From positions 62,001-126,000 of the forward strand of contig CAJZBQ010000062.1 of assembly GCA_914767885.1 (NCBI GenBank): DNA of 64,000 nucleotides. The letters are read 5' to 3'. The first letter of the stretch is position 1. Every line of letters starts with the position of its first letter. The translations under genes and the position numbers were made by a program. Shown here in pieces: positions 33,362-44,099 of this stretch. The DNA is from Blepharisma stoltei. Taxonomy: Eukaryota > Ciliophora > Heterotrichea > Heterotrichida > Blepharismidae. The notes under the pieces were generated by a model that saw only the letters and a list, made by a program, of their open reading frames with translations, made no database searches and was not told where the DNA came from.

Positions 33362-33901
33362 GAAGAGTCAGCCGATGCAAAATATTTCATCCTATTCTCC
33401 TAGAGAGAAAACTTCGCTATCCAATAGCCAAATGGCACTTGAAATAAATACTGCAGCTGAAGAGTGCAGCAACTCAAAGCACAACACTGGCTATCATTTA
33501 TCAGAATGTCCTAAAACCATTGTCTTGATTGCCTTAAAAAATATATTAACGAAAGAAATGGCCTACAAAGAAAGTTTTATTGCCATCATGGAATAAAGCT
33601 TGGGATTTACGATATAAAACTTCTAGAAATGGAAGCCGAGCGGAAAAAGAGCTTAGACTTAAATAAAATTTCTTCTCCTCGTGCTGCCAATATTGCTAAA
33701 AAGCTTGAGATAAGTGCCCAAGAATTTTATAGAAATGTACAAACGCCTACAGTAAAGCAAATTCCAAGCTATATATCTAGCGAAAGATCAGCAATACAAA
33801 CTAGAACAAGTGAAAAAAATATGTATAGTGATTACAAAGTATTGATGAGCCCAAGAATTGATAAGCGTTTTCAGCACACTCCTTCAAAAAATAAATTATA
33901 A

Positions 33902-34301
33902 GTTTTAAAGAAGAAGAAGAGAAAAAGAGCTAAATTAAAATTAATACTTGAAAGATAGCATTTTCTCTGGCATTTTAATTTATTTTTCCTGTGTTGGAAT
34001 GGCTCATTAAGATAGAAGCTTGACTTCTTAGGCATTCGGTTAGTATTTTTATAAACTTTTTCTATTAAACTATTCATTCTCAACTGTAAAAAGTATTTAT
34101 GTAGATTGATAAACAATGAGAAAGGTTGTCTGATTTAATGTAAAAATCATGATTTTAAATATATTTTACAAAAATAATAATAATTTCTTAAATAATCAGG
34201 GACATATAGCTTGGAGTTGGCTTGCTTGAACATTTCATATGCTGAATAGATTTTTCTAAGGCTAAAAATTTATAATCTTATGCATATTTAAGTCAATATA
34301 A
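33902..34301. other. Spacer, homologous to 38513-38891
   Basis: Non-coding; clearly similar to the spacer after gene B (for example GGCATTCGGTTAGTATTTTTATAAAC against GGCATTCCATTGGCATTTTTATAAAC, in pieces), showing that the duplication covers spacers too. Confidence 0.7.
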
Positions 34302-35197
34302 ATGAAAAAGGCGAGAATTACAAATAGAAACAAAATTTTCAACCAAGCTAAAATTAAATTCGCCACAGATGCTCGTCAGCCAAATGATCCTAGCTGCGAA
34401 GCAGAAGTTCCTCATTCTCTTTCTGAAAGTCCACGTGCAGATACCATCTCTGATATGCCAAGATCCATAATTGTAGAATCGTTCAAAAAATTCTTAAATG
34501 ATAAGCAAGAAAAATTCAATTCTGATAAAAAAGAAATTATAAAACGAAATAATGACTATAGCAAAAGCAGTGAGGAACATTTAAATAGAGGTCTCAAAAT
34601 AATTGATGATAAATTATTCATTATAGAAAATGCTTTACTTGATCTTGATGATCTGAATAAAATGAAAGAAACCAATAAGAAGCTTTACGAAGCGCTTTTG
34701 AACTCTGATCCAGAAGCAGCAATAAATAAAATTAATGCAGACCTATATAAAGTCTCAGAGAGCGAAAATATCACAGACTTGTTTTATCCAAGAAATGACA
34801 TAGGAACCATGATGGATACAAAAGAAATCCAAGAGCTTATAAATGCCTTATATTCAAATCTAGAAGACATGGAAAGACGCATGTTAGGAATGCCCTATTT
34901 GGTTAAAAATATGTTAGCTAATATCATTGATGAAAAATATAATGATCAAAGAACAGTAATATTATCATCATATGAAGGAGCAGAAAAAAATTAGAAGAGA
35001 CAGCCAAAAAGATAGATAAAATTTCTTCTCAAATGAATAGGTATGAAAGAAATTCTCAAACATCTAGTGAAAAGAAGGCTTCGACTTGAAGACAATTTAT
35101 TATTATGCTTTTCTTTATTTTACTTGGCTTTGCAATTGGCCTTTTTTACAAAAACGGTCCGCAAATGGCTAGAAGTGCAAATGCTCAAAGCTATTAG
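34302..35197 (+). CDS. Coiled-coil tail-anchored gene D (copy 1), one frame break
   Basis: Starts MKKARITNRNKIFNQAKIKF. It contains the family core: SIIVESFKKFL, a coiled coil, and LYEALLNSDPEAAINKI (compare A/B and C). A run of seven A near 34,986 shifts the frame: GAEKN then stop,while the other frame continues KKLEETAKKIDKISSQ and ends in a membrane helix FIIMLFFILLGFAIGLFY and ARSANAQSY. The copy at 38892 keeps frame at this point, so this is a one-base loss or a homopolymer error. Lacks the N-terminal cysteine module. Confidence 0.65.
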
Positions 35198-35269
35198 AAT
35201 TAATAATAAATAATTAGCTATGATAATTAATATTTTATTTATCAAAATAAATCCATATTTTAATAAATT

Positions 35270-35600
35270 ATAATGGAAGTTTTCAAATGTTCTGTAGAAT
35301 CATGCAAGAATGAGCCTCAATATAAGTGTAATTGCTAACCCAATTCTTTATTTTGCCAAGTGCATTTTAGCTTAGACAAGCATATTGCTCCTGGCTCTAG
35401 GCACGGGTTAGTATCTCTTTGTGTTATGCCTGAACCCCGAATTGTAGAATCAGTAAGATCATTCATAGAAGAAAAGCTAAAGGCTATACGGGATGAAGAA
35501 GCCTTTATCTTACTTCAATTACCATTTTATAATAAATTAATACAAATTATTTATATTAATAACTCTCCCACATCTTTAAATGAGCATATATTTATTTAAG
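35270..35600 (+). pseudogene. Truncated copy of zinc gene C
   Basis: The first ~80 codons match gene C (40169) closely, but CNCQPN has become CNC-stop-PN and the similarity ends near 35,505 after KAIRDEEAFIL. The breakpoint of the tandem duplication lies just after. Confidence 0.85.
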
Positions 35601-36437
35601 TAAATCCATGAAACTTCTCTTATGGTCTTAAAAGTATGAATACCTATCCAGTACCTAGAATCCATAAACTGCCAAATATCCTATGATTAATAGAGAAATT
35701 TTCCAATTTATAGAGATGGTGTCAATGCAATGGAAAATCGTTTTATTTCAAGATTAAGGGATATTGGACTAGGGAGCGCCAAAAAGTGCTGGAACTTGCA
35801 GGTGGGAAGGAAATTTGATGGTATATCTGGCAGAGCAGTATCCTCATATCACTGGGGCAATTTTGGAGAGATATGAGGTTACTGATATGATCCAACAAAA
35901 ACATTTATGAATATAATTTGCAAGAGAGAATTATGGCAATTAATGGAAATATGCTTGTGGATTTATTTTATATTAAATGAATATGCCCAAAAAGCTAGGC
36001 AGCAGTTTTATATTTGAAAAAATGATTATTTTAGCCACAGTAGAGTAAGCGTGTTTTATGTTTAGGATTGAAAAAATTGAAAATTTTCTAACTCCCCTCA
36101 GTGAGCGAACAAAACCTTGGAAAAATCTCTAATTTTGTGTTAAACTCTTATCTGTGAGCGATCAAAAAATATTTTTACATATAAATGCTAATTAATATAA
36201 TGAAATCTATAACTGATTTTGTAGAATTTTAAGTAGTTTGCATTTAAAATAATAAATTTTGCAAATTAAATTAATTTCCCGCTTTTCACTTTTATCAAAT
36301 TTCGAAAAAAAAAAAAACTACCTCCTCAGTAAATTTATTTTTCGCAAAAAGAGGAAGGAGTAAGAGATGAATTTATTAATATTGATATGGAAGTTAATCC
36401 GGCTTCCGAGTTTATCATTCATGAAGTCACTATTTAA
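35598..36437 (+). pseudogene. Methyltransferase pseudogene (duplicate of 28709-30133)
   Basis: Begins at the position equal to 28,978 of the parent gene and follows it to the same stop, with indels and stop codons (for example after LLLWS) and loss of the central region. It keeps the MITE at the same site. Confidence 0.9.
36089..36362 (-). mobile_element. Old MITE copy in methyltransferase pseudogene
   Basis: Orthologous in position to 29766-30058 (left CTAACTCCCCTCAGTGAGCG). TA-bounded and further decayed. Confidence 0.8.
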
Positions 36438-36694
36438 ATAATTTTAATATATTTGTGTTGGCGATGAAAATTTAATTTATATATTAATAGGAAATCTCCA
36501 CTATAAAAATTAGAAAACTTTAAATATATATAAGGCATGATTCTATAATTTTAATATGTAAATGCATAATATAATTTTTATTTGGACATTCAAATGTCTT
36601 TTGGCTTGTTTTAAGTATAATTACCAGTTCCTCATATTATATTTAAATTATTGTAATTATCATAGCATAGAACGAGATATTGATAATTTATAAT

Positions 36695-38512
36695 ATGGAT
36701 CAATTGAAGTGTATTATAGAAGGTTGCCAAAATCATCCTGTTTACATATGCGATTGTGAAGAAAATAATATGATTTGCATTCCGCATCTTGGCCCTCATA
36801 TAATACCTGATGCATTTAGGCATCATATATTAGAGCTTTATGTTAAGCCTTATTCGAGAACTGTAATATCTGTCAGGTCATTCTTAGAAAATTGCCAAGA
36901 AGAGCTATTATTTGCAAGAAACACGATCTTAGAAAAGTCTAGTTTCAAAGTTGCAAAAATTAATGAAATAATTCCAGAATCCCTTAAGCAGATAAATGGT
37001 GACATAAAACAGGTCAAAAAATGTTTAAATAATCTCAACAATTTATCCGATATTCCAAGAAATACAGAAGATGAATTTTATCAAGCACTTTTACTTTCTG
37101 GAGAAGAAGCTATTAATAAAATCAAATCAAGTACATGTAAATTTTCAGATTATAAAAGCATTCTCTGCAACCTATTTACAGAAGTTGATATAGAATCCAT
37201 TGTTGAGAGACAAGTACAGGAAAAGTTTGATATGTTTTTAAAATTAAGCCTTGAAAATGCAAATAAAGCCTGTAAAGAGAAGGTTTACGACTTAGAAACT
37301 TCATTACATAAATACATTAGGACAAAAGTCAAGGACATAGAATATAATTTTTCCAAAAAAACAACAGAAAATATAAGAGAAATTGATAAAATAAAAACAA
37401 CAAACGCAAGTTTTAAAAACAAAATTGATGAAATAGAAAGAAAACTTGCTGAAATGGTAAAGCAACACTCCAAAATAAATACAGAAAATAAAAAAGAAAT
37501 TGATGAAATCAAAGCAAAAATTTCAAATTTTAATAGTGATTTATCTCAGAATATTAGCTATATCCAAAATTTAAATACAACTTGTAATCAAAAAATCGAT
37601 GAATTAGAAAAAAGAATATCTGAAAAAGTTGGCATCGAATCTGATAAGATAAAGAGCGAATTAAATATATTTGTACTAAAGGGAAATTTCTTTACTGAGA
37701 TTAATAATTTATCCCTAGGCATATCAGCAATAAACAAAAAGCTAGATACTTATGAAACAAAGTCTCAAGAAATAGAAAATAAATCTAAAGCTGAAATATG
37801 TAAACTGAACAAAATAATTACTGAAATTGAAAAAGAAGTCAAAAAAAAAGCCAAAGTGCATGGAGAAAGAGCTGCTGTCAATCAAACTAAATCAAAATTA
37901 TCATCTAGCATAAAACAAAATTCCGAAATTGATATGAAAAAAAATACTTTGGAGAAGAGTCAGACGATGCCAAATCTTTTATTCTCTTCTCCTAGAGAGA
38001 AAACCTCACTATCCAGTAGCCAAATGGCTCTCGAAATAAATATTGCAGCTAAAGAATGCAGTAACTCAAAGCACAGCGTTGATTATCATTTGCTAGAATG
38101 CCCTGAAAGCCATTGTATTGATTGCCTTAAAAATTATATTAACGAAAGAAATGGCCTACAAAGAGACTTTTATTGCCATCATGGAAAAAAATTTGGAAAC
38201 TTCGAAGTAAAACTTATAGAAATGGAAGCTGAGAAGAAAAAAAACTTAGACTTAAATAAATTTTCTTCTCCTCGTGCTGTCAATATTGCTAAAAAGCTTG
38301 AGATAAATACCCAAAACTTTGATAGAAATGCACAAACTCCTACAGTAAAGCAAATTCCAAGCTATATATCTAGTGAAAGATCAGCAATACCGACTAGAGC
38401 AAGTGAAAAAAATATGTATAGTGATTACTCAGTATTGGAGAGCCCTAGAATTGATATGCGTTTTCAGCGCACTCCTTCAAAAAAAACAATCATGAGCTTT
38501 AAAGAAGAATAG
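36695..38512 (+). CDS. Zinc/coiled-coil gene B, intact
   Basis: About 605 aa, no inserts. Starts MDQLKCIIEGCQNHPVYICD: Cys at 6, 11, 19, 21, 28 and His31, a B-box-like metal site identical in spacing to gene C. Core: TVISVRSFLE, FYQALLLSGEEAINKI. Then about 250 residues of coiled coil (repeated IDEIERKL / IDELEKRI heptads). A second metal site follows (LECPESHCIDCLKNYI ... FYCHHGK). The tail is Ser/Thr-rich (PTVKQIPSYISSERSA) and ends SFKEE. No membrane segment. Function unknown; TRIM-like in layout (metal site plus coiled coil) but without a RING. The best reference for reconstructing gene A. Confidence 0.85.
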   Translation: MDQLKCIIEGCQNHPVYICDCEENNMICIPHLGPHIIPDAFRHHILELYVKPYSRTVISVRSFLENCQEELLFARNTILEKSSFKVAKINEIIPESLKQINGDIKQVKKCLNNLNNLSDIPRNTEDEFYQALLLSGEEAINKIKSSTCKFSDYKSILCNLFTEVDIESIVERQVQEKFDMFLKLSLENANKACKEKVYDLETSLHKYIRTKVKDIEYNFSKKTTENIREIDKIKTTNASFKNKIDEIERKLAEMVKQHSKINTENKKEIDEIKAKISNFNSDLSQNISYIQNLNTTCNQKIDELEKRISEKVGIESDKIKSELNIFVLKGNFFTEINNLSLGISAINKKLDTYETKSQEIENKSKAEICKLNKIITEIEKEVKKKAKVHGERAAVNQTKSKLSSSIKQNSEIDMKKNTLEKSQTMPNLLFSSPREKTSLSSSQMALEINIAAKECSNSKHSVDYHLLECPESHCIDCLKNYINERNGLQRDFYCHHGKKFGNFEVKLIEMEAEKKKNLDLNKFSSPRAVNIAKKLEINTQNFDRNAQTPTVKQIPSYISSERSAIPTRASEKNMYSDYSVLESPRIDMRFQRTPSKKTIMSFKEE

Positions 38513-38891
38513 AAAAAGAGCTAATTAAAATTAATAGTTAAAAGATAGCCAGCATTTCGCTGATATTCTAATTTATTTTTCCTATTGTGGAATAGCTCAT
38601 TAAGATAGAAACTTGACTTCTTAGGCATTCCATTGGCATTTTTATAAACTTTTTCCATTAAACTATTCATTCTCAACTTGAAACAAATATTTGTGTTGAT
38701 TGATAAACAATGAGAAAGGTTGTCTAAATTAATGTAAAAATCATAGTTTTGAATATATTTTACAAAATAATAATTCCTTAAATCAGCAGTGACATATAGC
38801 TTGGAGTTGGCTTGCTTGAACATCCCATATGCTGAATAGATTTTTCTAGGGTTAAACATTTATAATCTTATGTATCGTTAAGTTAATATAA

Positions 38892-40092
38892 ATGAAAAAA
38901 GTGAAATTTGATATAAATAGAAACGAAAGATTCAATCAAGCTAAAAATAAATTAGCCTCAGATTCTCATCTGCCTAATGATCCTAGTTGCAAAGCTAAAG
39001 GTCCTCGTTCTTATTCTGAAAGTCCACGTGCAGGTACCATTCCTGTTAAGCCAAAACCCATAATTGTAGAATCGTTCAAAAAGTCCTTACTCCTCCCTTC
39101 CGTGAGCGAGCAAGACCATTAGAAAAATCCCTATTTTCTGCTTAACAAAAATTTTTTTTTTATAAATAAAATTTTGATATAAGCTATTATTATAATGAAA
39201 TATTAGTTATTTGTTTAATTTTTGAACAAATTGAAATTTTGGCATAAATTTTACAAATTAAATAAATATTTACTTCACAAATTTTTACGAATTGGGATTT
39301 TTAAAAACTTGAAAAAATTTACTGTAAAATTATATATAAAATGTTTACATTAATCCCTTCGTGAGTGAAAAAATGTTTTTGTTTGCTTAGGGAGGGGAGA
39401 GTTAATAAATATGGAAGAAAAATTCAATTCTTATAAAAAAGAAATCATAAATCAAAATAAGGAATTAATAGAAAAAATTGAGGAAAATTTAAATAGAAGA
39501 CTCAAAATAATTGATGATAGCTTAGATATTATAGAAAACGCTTTACTTGATCTTACCGATCTGAATAAAATAAAAAACAATAAGAAGCTTTACCAAGCGC
39601 TTTTGAATTCTGATCTAGAAGCAGCAATAAATAAAATTAATGCAGATCTATTTAAAGTCTCAGAGAGCCAAAATATCACGGACTTGTTTTATCCAAGAAA
39701 TGATATATGAGCCGTCAAGAATACAAAAACAAGCCAAGAGCTTAGAAGTGCCCTAGAAGCCTTGGAAAAATTCAGGTGTGAAATACCCAATATGATTAAA
39801 AATACGTTAATTAATACTATTGATGGAAAATATAATGATCAAAGAACAGTAATTTTATCATATGAAAGAGCAGGAAAAAAATTCGAAGAGAGAGCCAAAA
39901 TGGGGTGTAATTTTTCTTATGAAAATAATAAAAAATTGGATAGCCATAAAACAAATTCTCAACATTTAGTGAAAATAAGGCTTCCAAACTATTTATTATG
40001 GCGCAAATCTTTTTTGTCCTTAGTATTGTGATGGTCTTTCTTTACAAAAACGGTCCGCAAATGGTTAGAAGTGCAATTGCTCAAAGCTATTA
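38892..40092 (+). CDS. Coiled-coil gene D (copy 2), MITE-interrupted, frame break near end
   Basis: Starts MKKVKFDINRNERFNQAKNK and matches gene D copy 1. The MITE at 39088-39404 splits FKKSL from EEKFNSYKKEI; removal with one TA keeps frame. TGA is Trp in RNDIW. A one-base loss near 39,960 (NSQ then HLVKIRL instead of TSSEKKA) shifts the frame before the membrane helix; the original frame continues FVLSIVMVFLYKNGPQMVR. Pseudogene or sequence error. Confidence 0.65.
39088..39404 (-). mobile_element. Diverged MITE in gene D copy 2 only
   Basis: TA-bounded; left CTTACTCCTCCCTTCCGTGAGCG..., right GCTTAGGGAGGGGAGAGTTA (pieces). Absent from the same site in gene D copy 1, so it inserted after the duplication or was lost from the other copy. 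Confidence 0.85.
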
Positions 40093-40168
40093 GAATTAAT
40101 AATAAAATCATTAGCTATGATAATTAATATTTTATTTATCAAAATAAATCCATATTTAATAAATTATA

Positions 40169-41251
40169 ATGGAAGTTTTCAAATGTTCTGTAGAATCATG
40201 CGAGAATGAGCCTCAATATAAGTGTAATTGTCAACCTAATACTTTATTTTGCCAAGTGCATTTTAGCTTAGACAAGCATATTGCTCCTGGCTCTAGGCAC
40301 GGGTTAGTATCTCTTTGTGTTATGCCTGAGCCCCGAATTGTAGAATCAGTAAGATCATTCATAGAAGAAAAGCTAAAGGCTATATGGGCTGAAGAAGTCT
40401 TAATCTTAGCTAAACATTCTTTTAAAATTTCAGAAGCTGAAAAACAAATAGCAAATTACTTAGAGAAAACAAGCCATATTGAAAGAGAATTAATAAGTTT
40501 TGCAAATGAGCTGAATAATCTGAGGCCAAGCCCAAGAAATGCAGAAAATGATTTTTTTAAAGCTCTTTTGGCTTCTGAGGATAAAGCAATTAACAAAATT
40601 GGGCTTACATGCGACTTTGCATCAGAATATAAAAACCGCGTCAATTTCTATGCAAAATTTGACGCCGAAACATATATTAAGAAAATTATGTGCCAAAATG
40701 CTGGTAATATTATAAATCAAAAACTAGCAGAAGCAGAGGAAAACTTAAAAAAAGAATTTGAAGAAATTAATAAGAAAAACTTAAAAGAGCAAGAAGAAAA
40801 AATTAAAAAAATTAAGGATGAATTTTATTTAAAAATACAAAATATTGAAACACAAAATTCAGAGTTAAAGGGACGAAATGAAAATTTAACCAAAAAATTA
40901 GAACAAATTTCTAATATAAAAATAGCTCAAAAATGTATCAGTTCAGAGCATAATGCAGATTTTAAAATAATCAATTGTGATCAAAGCCACTGCTCGCACT
41001 GCCTTTGGGGCTTTTATAATAATTCATTAATGAAAAGAGGTGAATTATATTGTGAGCATGAGAAAAGTCTGTTATTTGAGGATGTAGCAAATTTAAATAA
41101 AGCTCGTATTAGAAAGATGCGAATTTCTAATTGCAAAAAAAGGACACATAATGCATGCGCCTTGCTGTCTGGAATACTATTGTATGGGTTTTTACTATTT
41201 TTAGCATTTATGGGATGTTTTGCCCAAATCAAACTCACTAAGCATTATTAA
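40169..41251 (+). CDS. Zinc/coiled-coil membrane gene C, intact
   Basis: 360 aa, uninterrupted. Starts MEVFKCSVESCENEPQYKCN with the same Cys/His spacing as gene B (6, 11, 19, 21, 28, His31). Core: PRIVESVRSFIEEKL and FFKALLASEDKAINKI. Coiled coil about 190-265. Second metal site CDQSHCSHCLWGFY ... LYCEHEK. C-terminal membrane helix ACALLSGILLYGFLLFLAFM. So it is probably tail-anchored with both metal sites cytosolic. Unknown function. Confidence 0.85.
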   Translation: MEVFKCSVESCENEPQYKCNCQPNTLFCQVHFSLDKHIAPGSRHGLVSLCVMPEPRIVESVRSFIEEKLKAIWAEEVLILAKHSFKISEAEKQIANYLEKTSHIERELISFANELNNLRPSPRNAENDFFKALLASEDKAINKIGLTCDFASEYKNRVNFYAKFDAETYIKKIMCQNAGNIINQKLAEAEENLKKEFEEINKKNLKEQEEKIKKIKDEFYLKIQNIETQNSELKGRNENLTKKLEQISNIKIAQKCISSEHNADFKIINCDQSHCSHCLWGFYNNSLMKRGELYCEHEKSLLFEDVANLNKARIRKMRISNCKKRTHNACALLSGILLYGFLLFLAFMGCFAQIKLTKHY

Positions 41252-41757
41252 ATATTGCCCATTAATAAATTGATTTCAAAATTAGTATGCATTGAATTGC
41301 CTTAATCTACATTAAAAACAATAATAAGGCTTTCTATCATTTTATTCTAAATAAAAAGAATTTAGCAAAAAAAATTATTTTATCCAAAAATGATGTATCA
41401 TAGAAAATATAATAGGAGTAGTAATAAGCTGATAATTAAAACCTTTAAAATAATATGATTAATATTAAAGTTTAAATATTCTATTGACAAAAGTGAGAGA
41501 AATTTCTATGATTTTTAAAGGTGAGTAATTATTTCTGATGCAATAGGACACATCTAGCAGAACTTAAGTTATTTCTTAAGGAATCAATTAGTAATTGCTT
41601 ATTTATTGCTGAGTAAAAGTTTTATAATTCAAGCACTATCCTATTTTCTTATAGTGAGAAGCCCAAAAAGGCTGCAATAAAACAATGAAATTTCATAAGT
41701 ATATAAATAATATAATTAGTATCATTTTTGTTATTGATATTTGATAATTCATAAATT
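41252..41757. other. AT-rich spacer
   Basis: No coding or repeat structure seen up to the hairpin at 41758. Confidence 0.4.
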
Positions 41758-41800
41758 AAATTCCATGAGGGAGAGAAATTAGCTCTCCCTCATGGAATTT
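41758..41800. repeat. Perfect 18-bp hairpin, 7-nt loop
   Basis: AAATTCCATGAGGGAGAG at 41758-41775 faces its exact complement at 41783-41800; loop AAATTAG. It sits between an AT-rich spacer and a retroposon-like block. Confidence 0.85.
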
Positions 41801-41809
41801 TATTTATGG

Positions 41810-42130
41810 GGTTAGGTTTTCTCTCGAAAACTTCTGCACAGCAATAGCAGTTTAACTTTGGGGATAACCAGAGGAACTGCTCCTCAGTGCATCAAGAGAC
41901 TAAGGGTATTACCTCTCAGCACATCTCCACGGGAAGATGACCCTTAGGCGGAACACGCACAGGAGCTGAATCAGGGCAAGGCAACGCCAACGAGTGCAGC
42001 GAGGCGGCGAAGCTTTGATAGAAGGCTTGGCCGGTGGACTGACCATTGGGATTTCAAGATGGCTCGGTGACTTCACTAGTCTGATATAGCCCTATTTATT
42101 AGGTGCAACACTAGACACCTTGAACACAGA
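41810..42130 (+). mobile_element. Retroposon-like GC-rich block
   Basis: Abruptly GC-richer than its surroundings, with no ORF, ending AGATACCTAAGTTAAGTTAA, which resembles the TTTAAG-type tails of the other blocks. Intergenic. An unrelated structured RNA cannot be excluded. Confidence 0.5.
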
Positions 42131-42248
42131 TACCTAAGTTAAGTTAATATATTTGATAATTCTACTATGAAATTAAATTTATCCTAACTCAAATCTCTTA
42201 TAGAGAGCCAACCATCTCTTGATTATTAATGGTTCTTGCATTAATTAA

Positions 42249-43296
42249 ATGGGATCTTGTTGTGGTAAACAATCCAAACCTCATAAACCTAAAGAAGTCT
42301 ACATCCAACTGCCATCACCTGCTTTCAATAAAAATACCAAAACCTCTCAAAAATCAGCTAACCCTTCCCCAACTCCCAAAGAAAAGCCCAAAAAACAACT
42401 CTTAATTACTTGCAAACTTGCCCAAAAAAAATCAATAAAAATCTCATATTTTTTTAAATTTTTTTTTTTAATTTTCTTGCAAACACCCTTCATTTCAAAT
42501 TTTCGTTGATTACAAATCTCATATGCCTCTTTATAGTCTCAAAGACGCAGTCTCTAAATCATTTCCAGACATTGATTTTTCCCGTTATTCCATCAACAAA
42601 GGAAATTTAGAACTCTTAGAGCATACAGCCCAACTTAAAGACCTTGGGATAGTTTCAGGGGACGAACTTTGCTTTCGCCGGCTCAAAGAAGTCCATTTCC
42701 CTTCAGTGGAGCCTCAGAATATTCGTTTGCATTCTTCAATGAACAATGCGTCAATCCAAAGCGCTGATTTTAATATAAAAGACACAGAAATGGACATCGC
42801 TCATAGCATCTTAGAAGAAATTTCAGAAGAAGAAACAACAAAACATGACGTGGCTGCAAGTAAGGCAAAAGTGACAATGCAAAAACTTAACAGTAACTCA
42901 ACGTCAAAGTCGCCGAAAAGTTCAGCAAAAACACTGTGGGGAAGCGCTTTATTGTCCCCAAGTATCAAGAAGTTTGTAATAAATAATCAAAATGACTTGA
43001 GTATTGCATTGGTGAGGTAAATTTTCCTTATTTTTTTGATAAAAAATAATCAATTAATTTAGTTTTAAAAAGGAATTGCATCAAATAATACTCATGATTT
43101 TTCGTTCAAAGAAAAGAAAATACCTAATTTAAACGTTGGATTCAAAATTGAAGGAAATTCACAAAGCGGAATAGCAGATTCTGAAGAGAGCTTTAATACT
43201 GGAAACCAAGGAACTGATAGAAGTAACCCTGCTAAGCATCCAACAGATTTTTTCAAAGATTTACAAGGGCCGTTTTTTATGTTCAAGAATATGTAA
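42249..43296 (+). CDS. Lipid-anchored protein with ubiquitin-like domain
   Basis: Starts MGSCCGKQSKPHKPKE: Gly2 fits N-myristoylation and Cys4/5 fit palmitoylation, so membrane attachment is likely. After an AT-rich IES (about 42,425-42,480) comes a ubiquitin-like stretch: PSFQIFVDYKSHMPLYSLKD, then LKDLGIVSGDELCFRRL. A Ser/Thr-rich tail follows, then an IES near 43,018-43,070 and the C-terminus FFKDLQGPFFMFKNM. No catalytic motif. Family unknown. Confidence 0.65.
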
Positions 43297-43550
43297 TTTA
43301 AAATAATTAATGCTGAATTTTGATTTTATTTTAGGCATATTCTGCCAAATTTATACTGATAAAACTTCTTTTAATAATTAACCAAGTTTATGCTATTAAA
43401 TTATGTTTATAACTGGCCTTACCTATCAATTTATATACAAAACCAAGAAGAGAATGCACGAATACTTTGCATTTTAAAAAACAAAATATAAATATTTTAA
43501 ATATTTTATTATAAATAATAATGATAAAATCAATGATTTTAAGATAATAA

Positions 43551-44015
43551 ATGAAGGCCATATTAGCATCTATTATCCAGTCAAGAACTACTTCACTCTA
43601 CCCCTCCGAATTCAAACCAGCCTGTGAAGGTCGTGAAAAAAAAGCATTAGGAAACCAATTCAACCTAAATCAATTTGGCGTAAATCTAGTAAAACTTCTT
43701 CCAGGCGCAGCTTCATCTCAAAGGCATTACCATCTTCAAGAAGATGAATTTATTTACGTTCTATCAGGAAATATCACTCTCGTTATAAATGAAGGAGAAG
43801 AAATCTTATCCCCTGGTATGTGCTGTGGATTTAAAGCAGGTGATCCTAACGGACACCAATTAATTAATAAAACAGCTGAACCTGTAGAATACCTAGAAAT
43901 CGGCACAAGGAGCTTAAATGATGAAATTATTTACCCAGACATTGATTTACAAGCTTTTAAAGAAAATGGAAATGCTAGATTTACTCATAAAGATGGAACG
44001 CCCTACACTGAATAA
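43551..44015 (+). CDS. Cupin-domain protein
   Basis: 154 aa, uninterrupted. The cupin core has RHYHLQEDEFIYVLSGNITL (metal-binding His/His/Glu pattern of motif 1) and GDPNGHQLINKTAEPVEYLE (motif 2 with His). Looks like single-domain bacterial cupin_2 proteins. Enzyme activity unknown. Lack of any insert in a window full of them is unusual but the gene is short. Confidence 0.85.
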   Translation: MKAILASIIQSRTTSLYPSEFKPACEGREKKALGNQFNLNQFGVNLVKLLPGAASSQRHYHLQEDEFIYVLSGNITLVINEGEEILSPGMCCGFKAGDPNGHQLINKTAEPVEYLEIGTRSLNDEIIYPDIDLQAFKENGNARFTHKDGTPYTE

Positions 44016-44099
44016 AAAACCCTAATATCTTTTTCTATAATTCTCGCATGTTTTTTAAAATTTTCTAATAAATTATCCTTAATTTTCTAATAAATTACT

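Larger units (their letters stand above)
30363..33901 (+). pseudogene. Zinc/coiled-coil gene A, frameshifted paralogue of B
   Basis: N-terminal module MDKLKCIIEGCQNLPAYICD with C-x4-C-x7-C-x-C-x6-C-x2-H, then a long coiled coil colinear with gene B (36695-38512). Comparison with B defines four inserts exactly (30553-30689, 30735-31591, 31796-31897, 32409-32692) and a retroposon (33067-33361). A one-base loss in the second zinc module (SECP then frame change, versus LECPESHCIDC in B) breaks the protein, and a segment SFLTEINNLSLGIA is tandemly doubled. It could still be expressed in truncated form. Confidence 0.75.
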
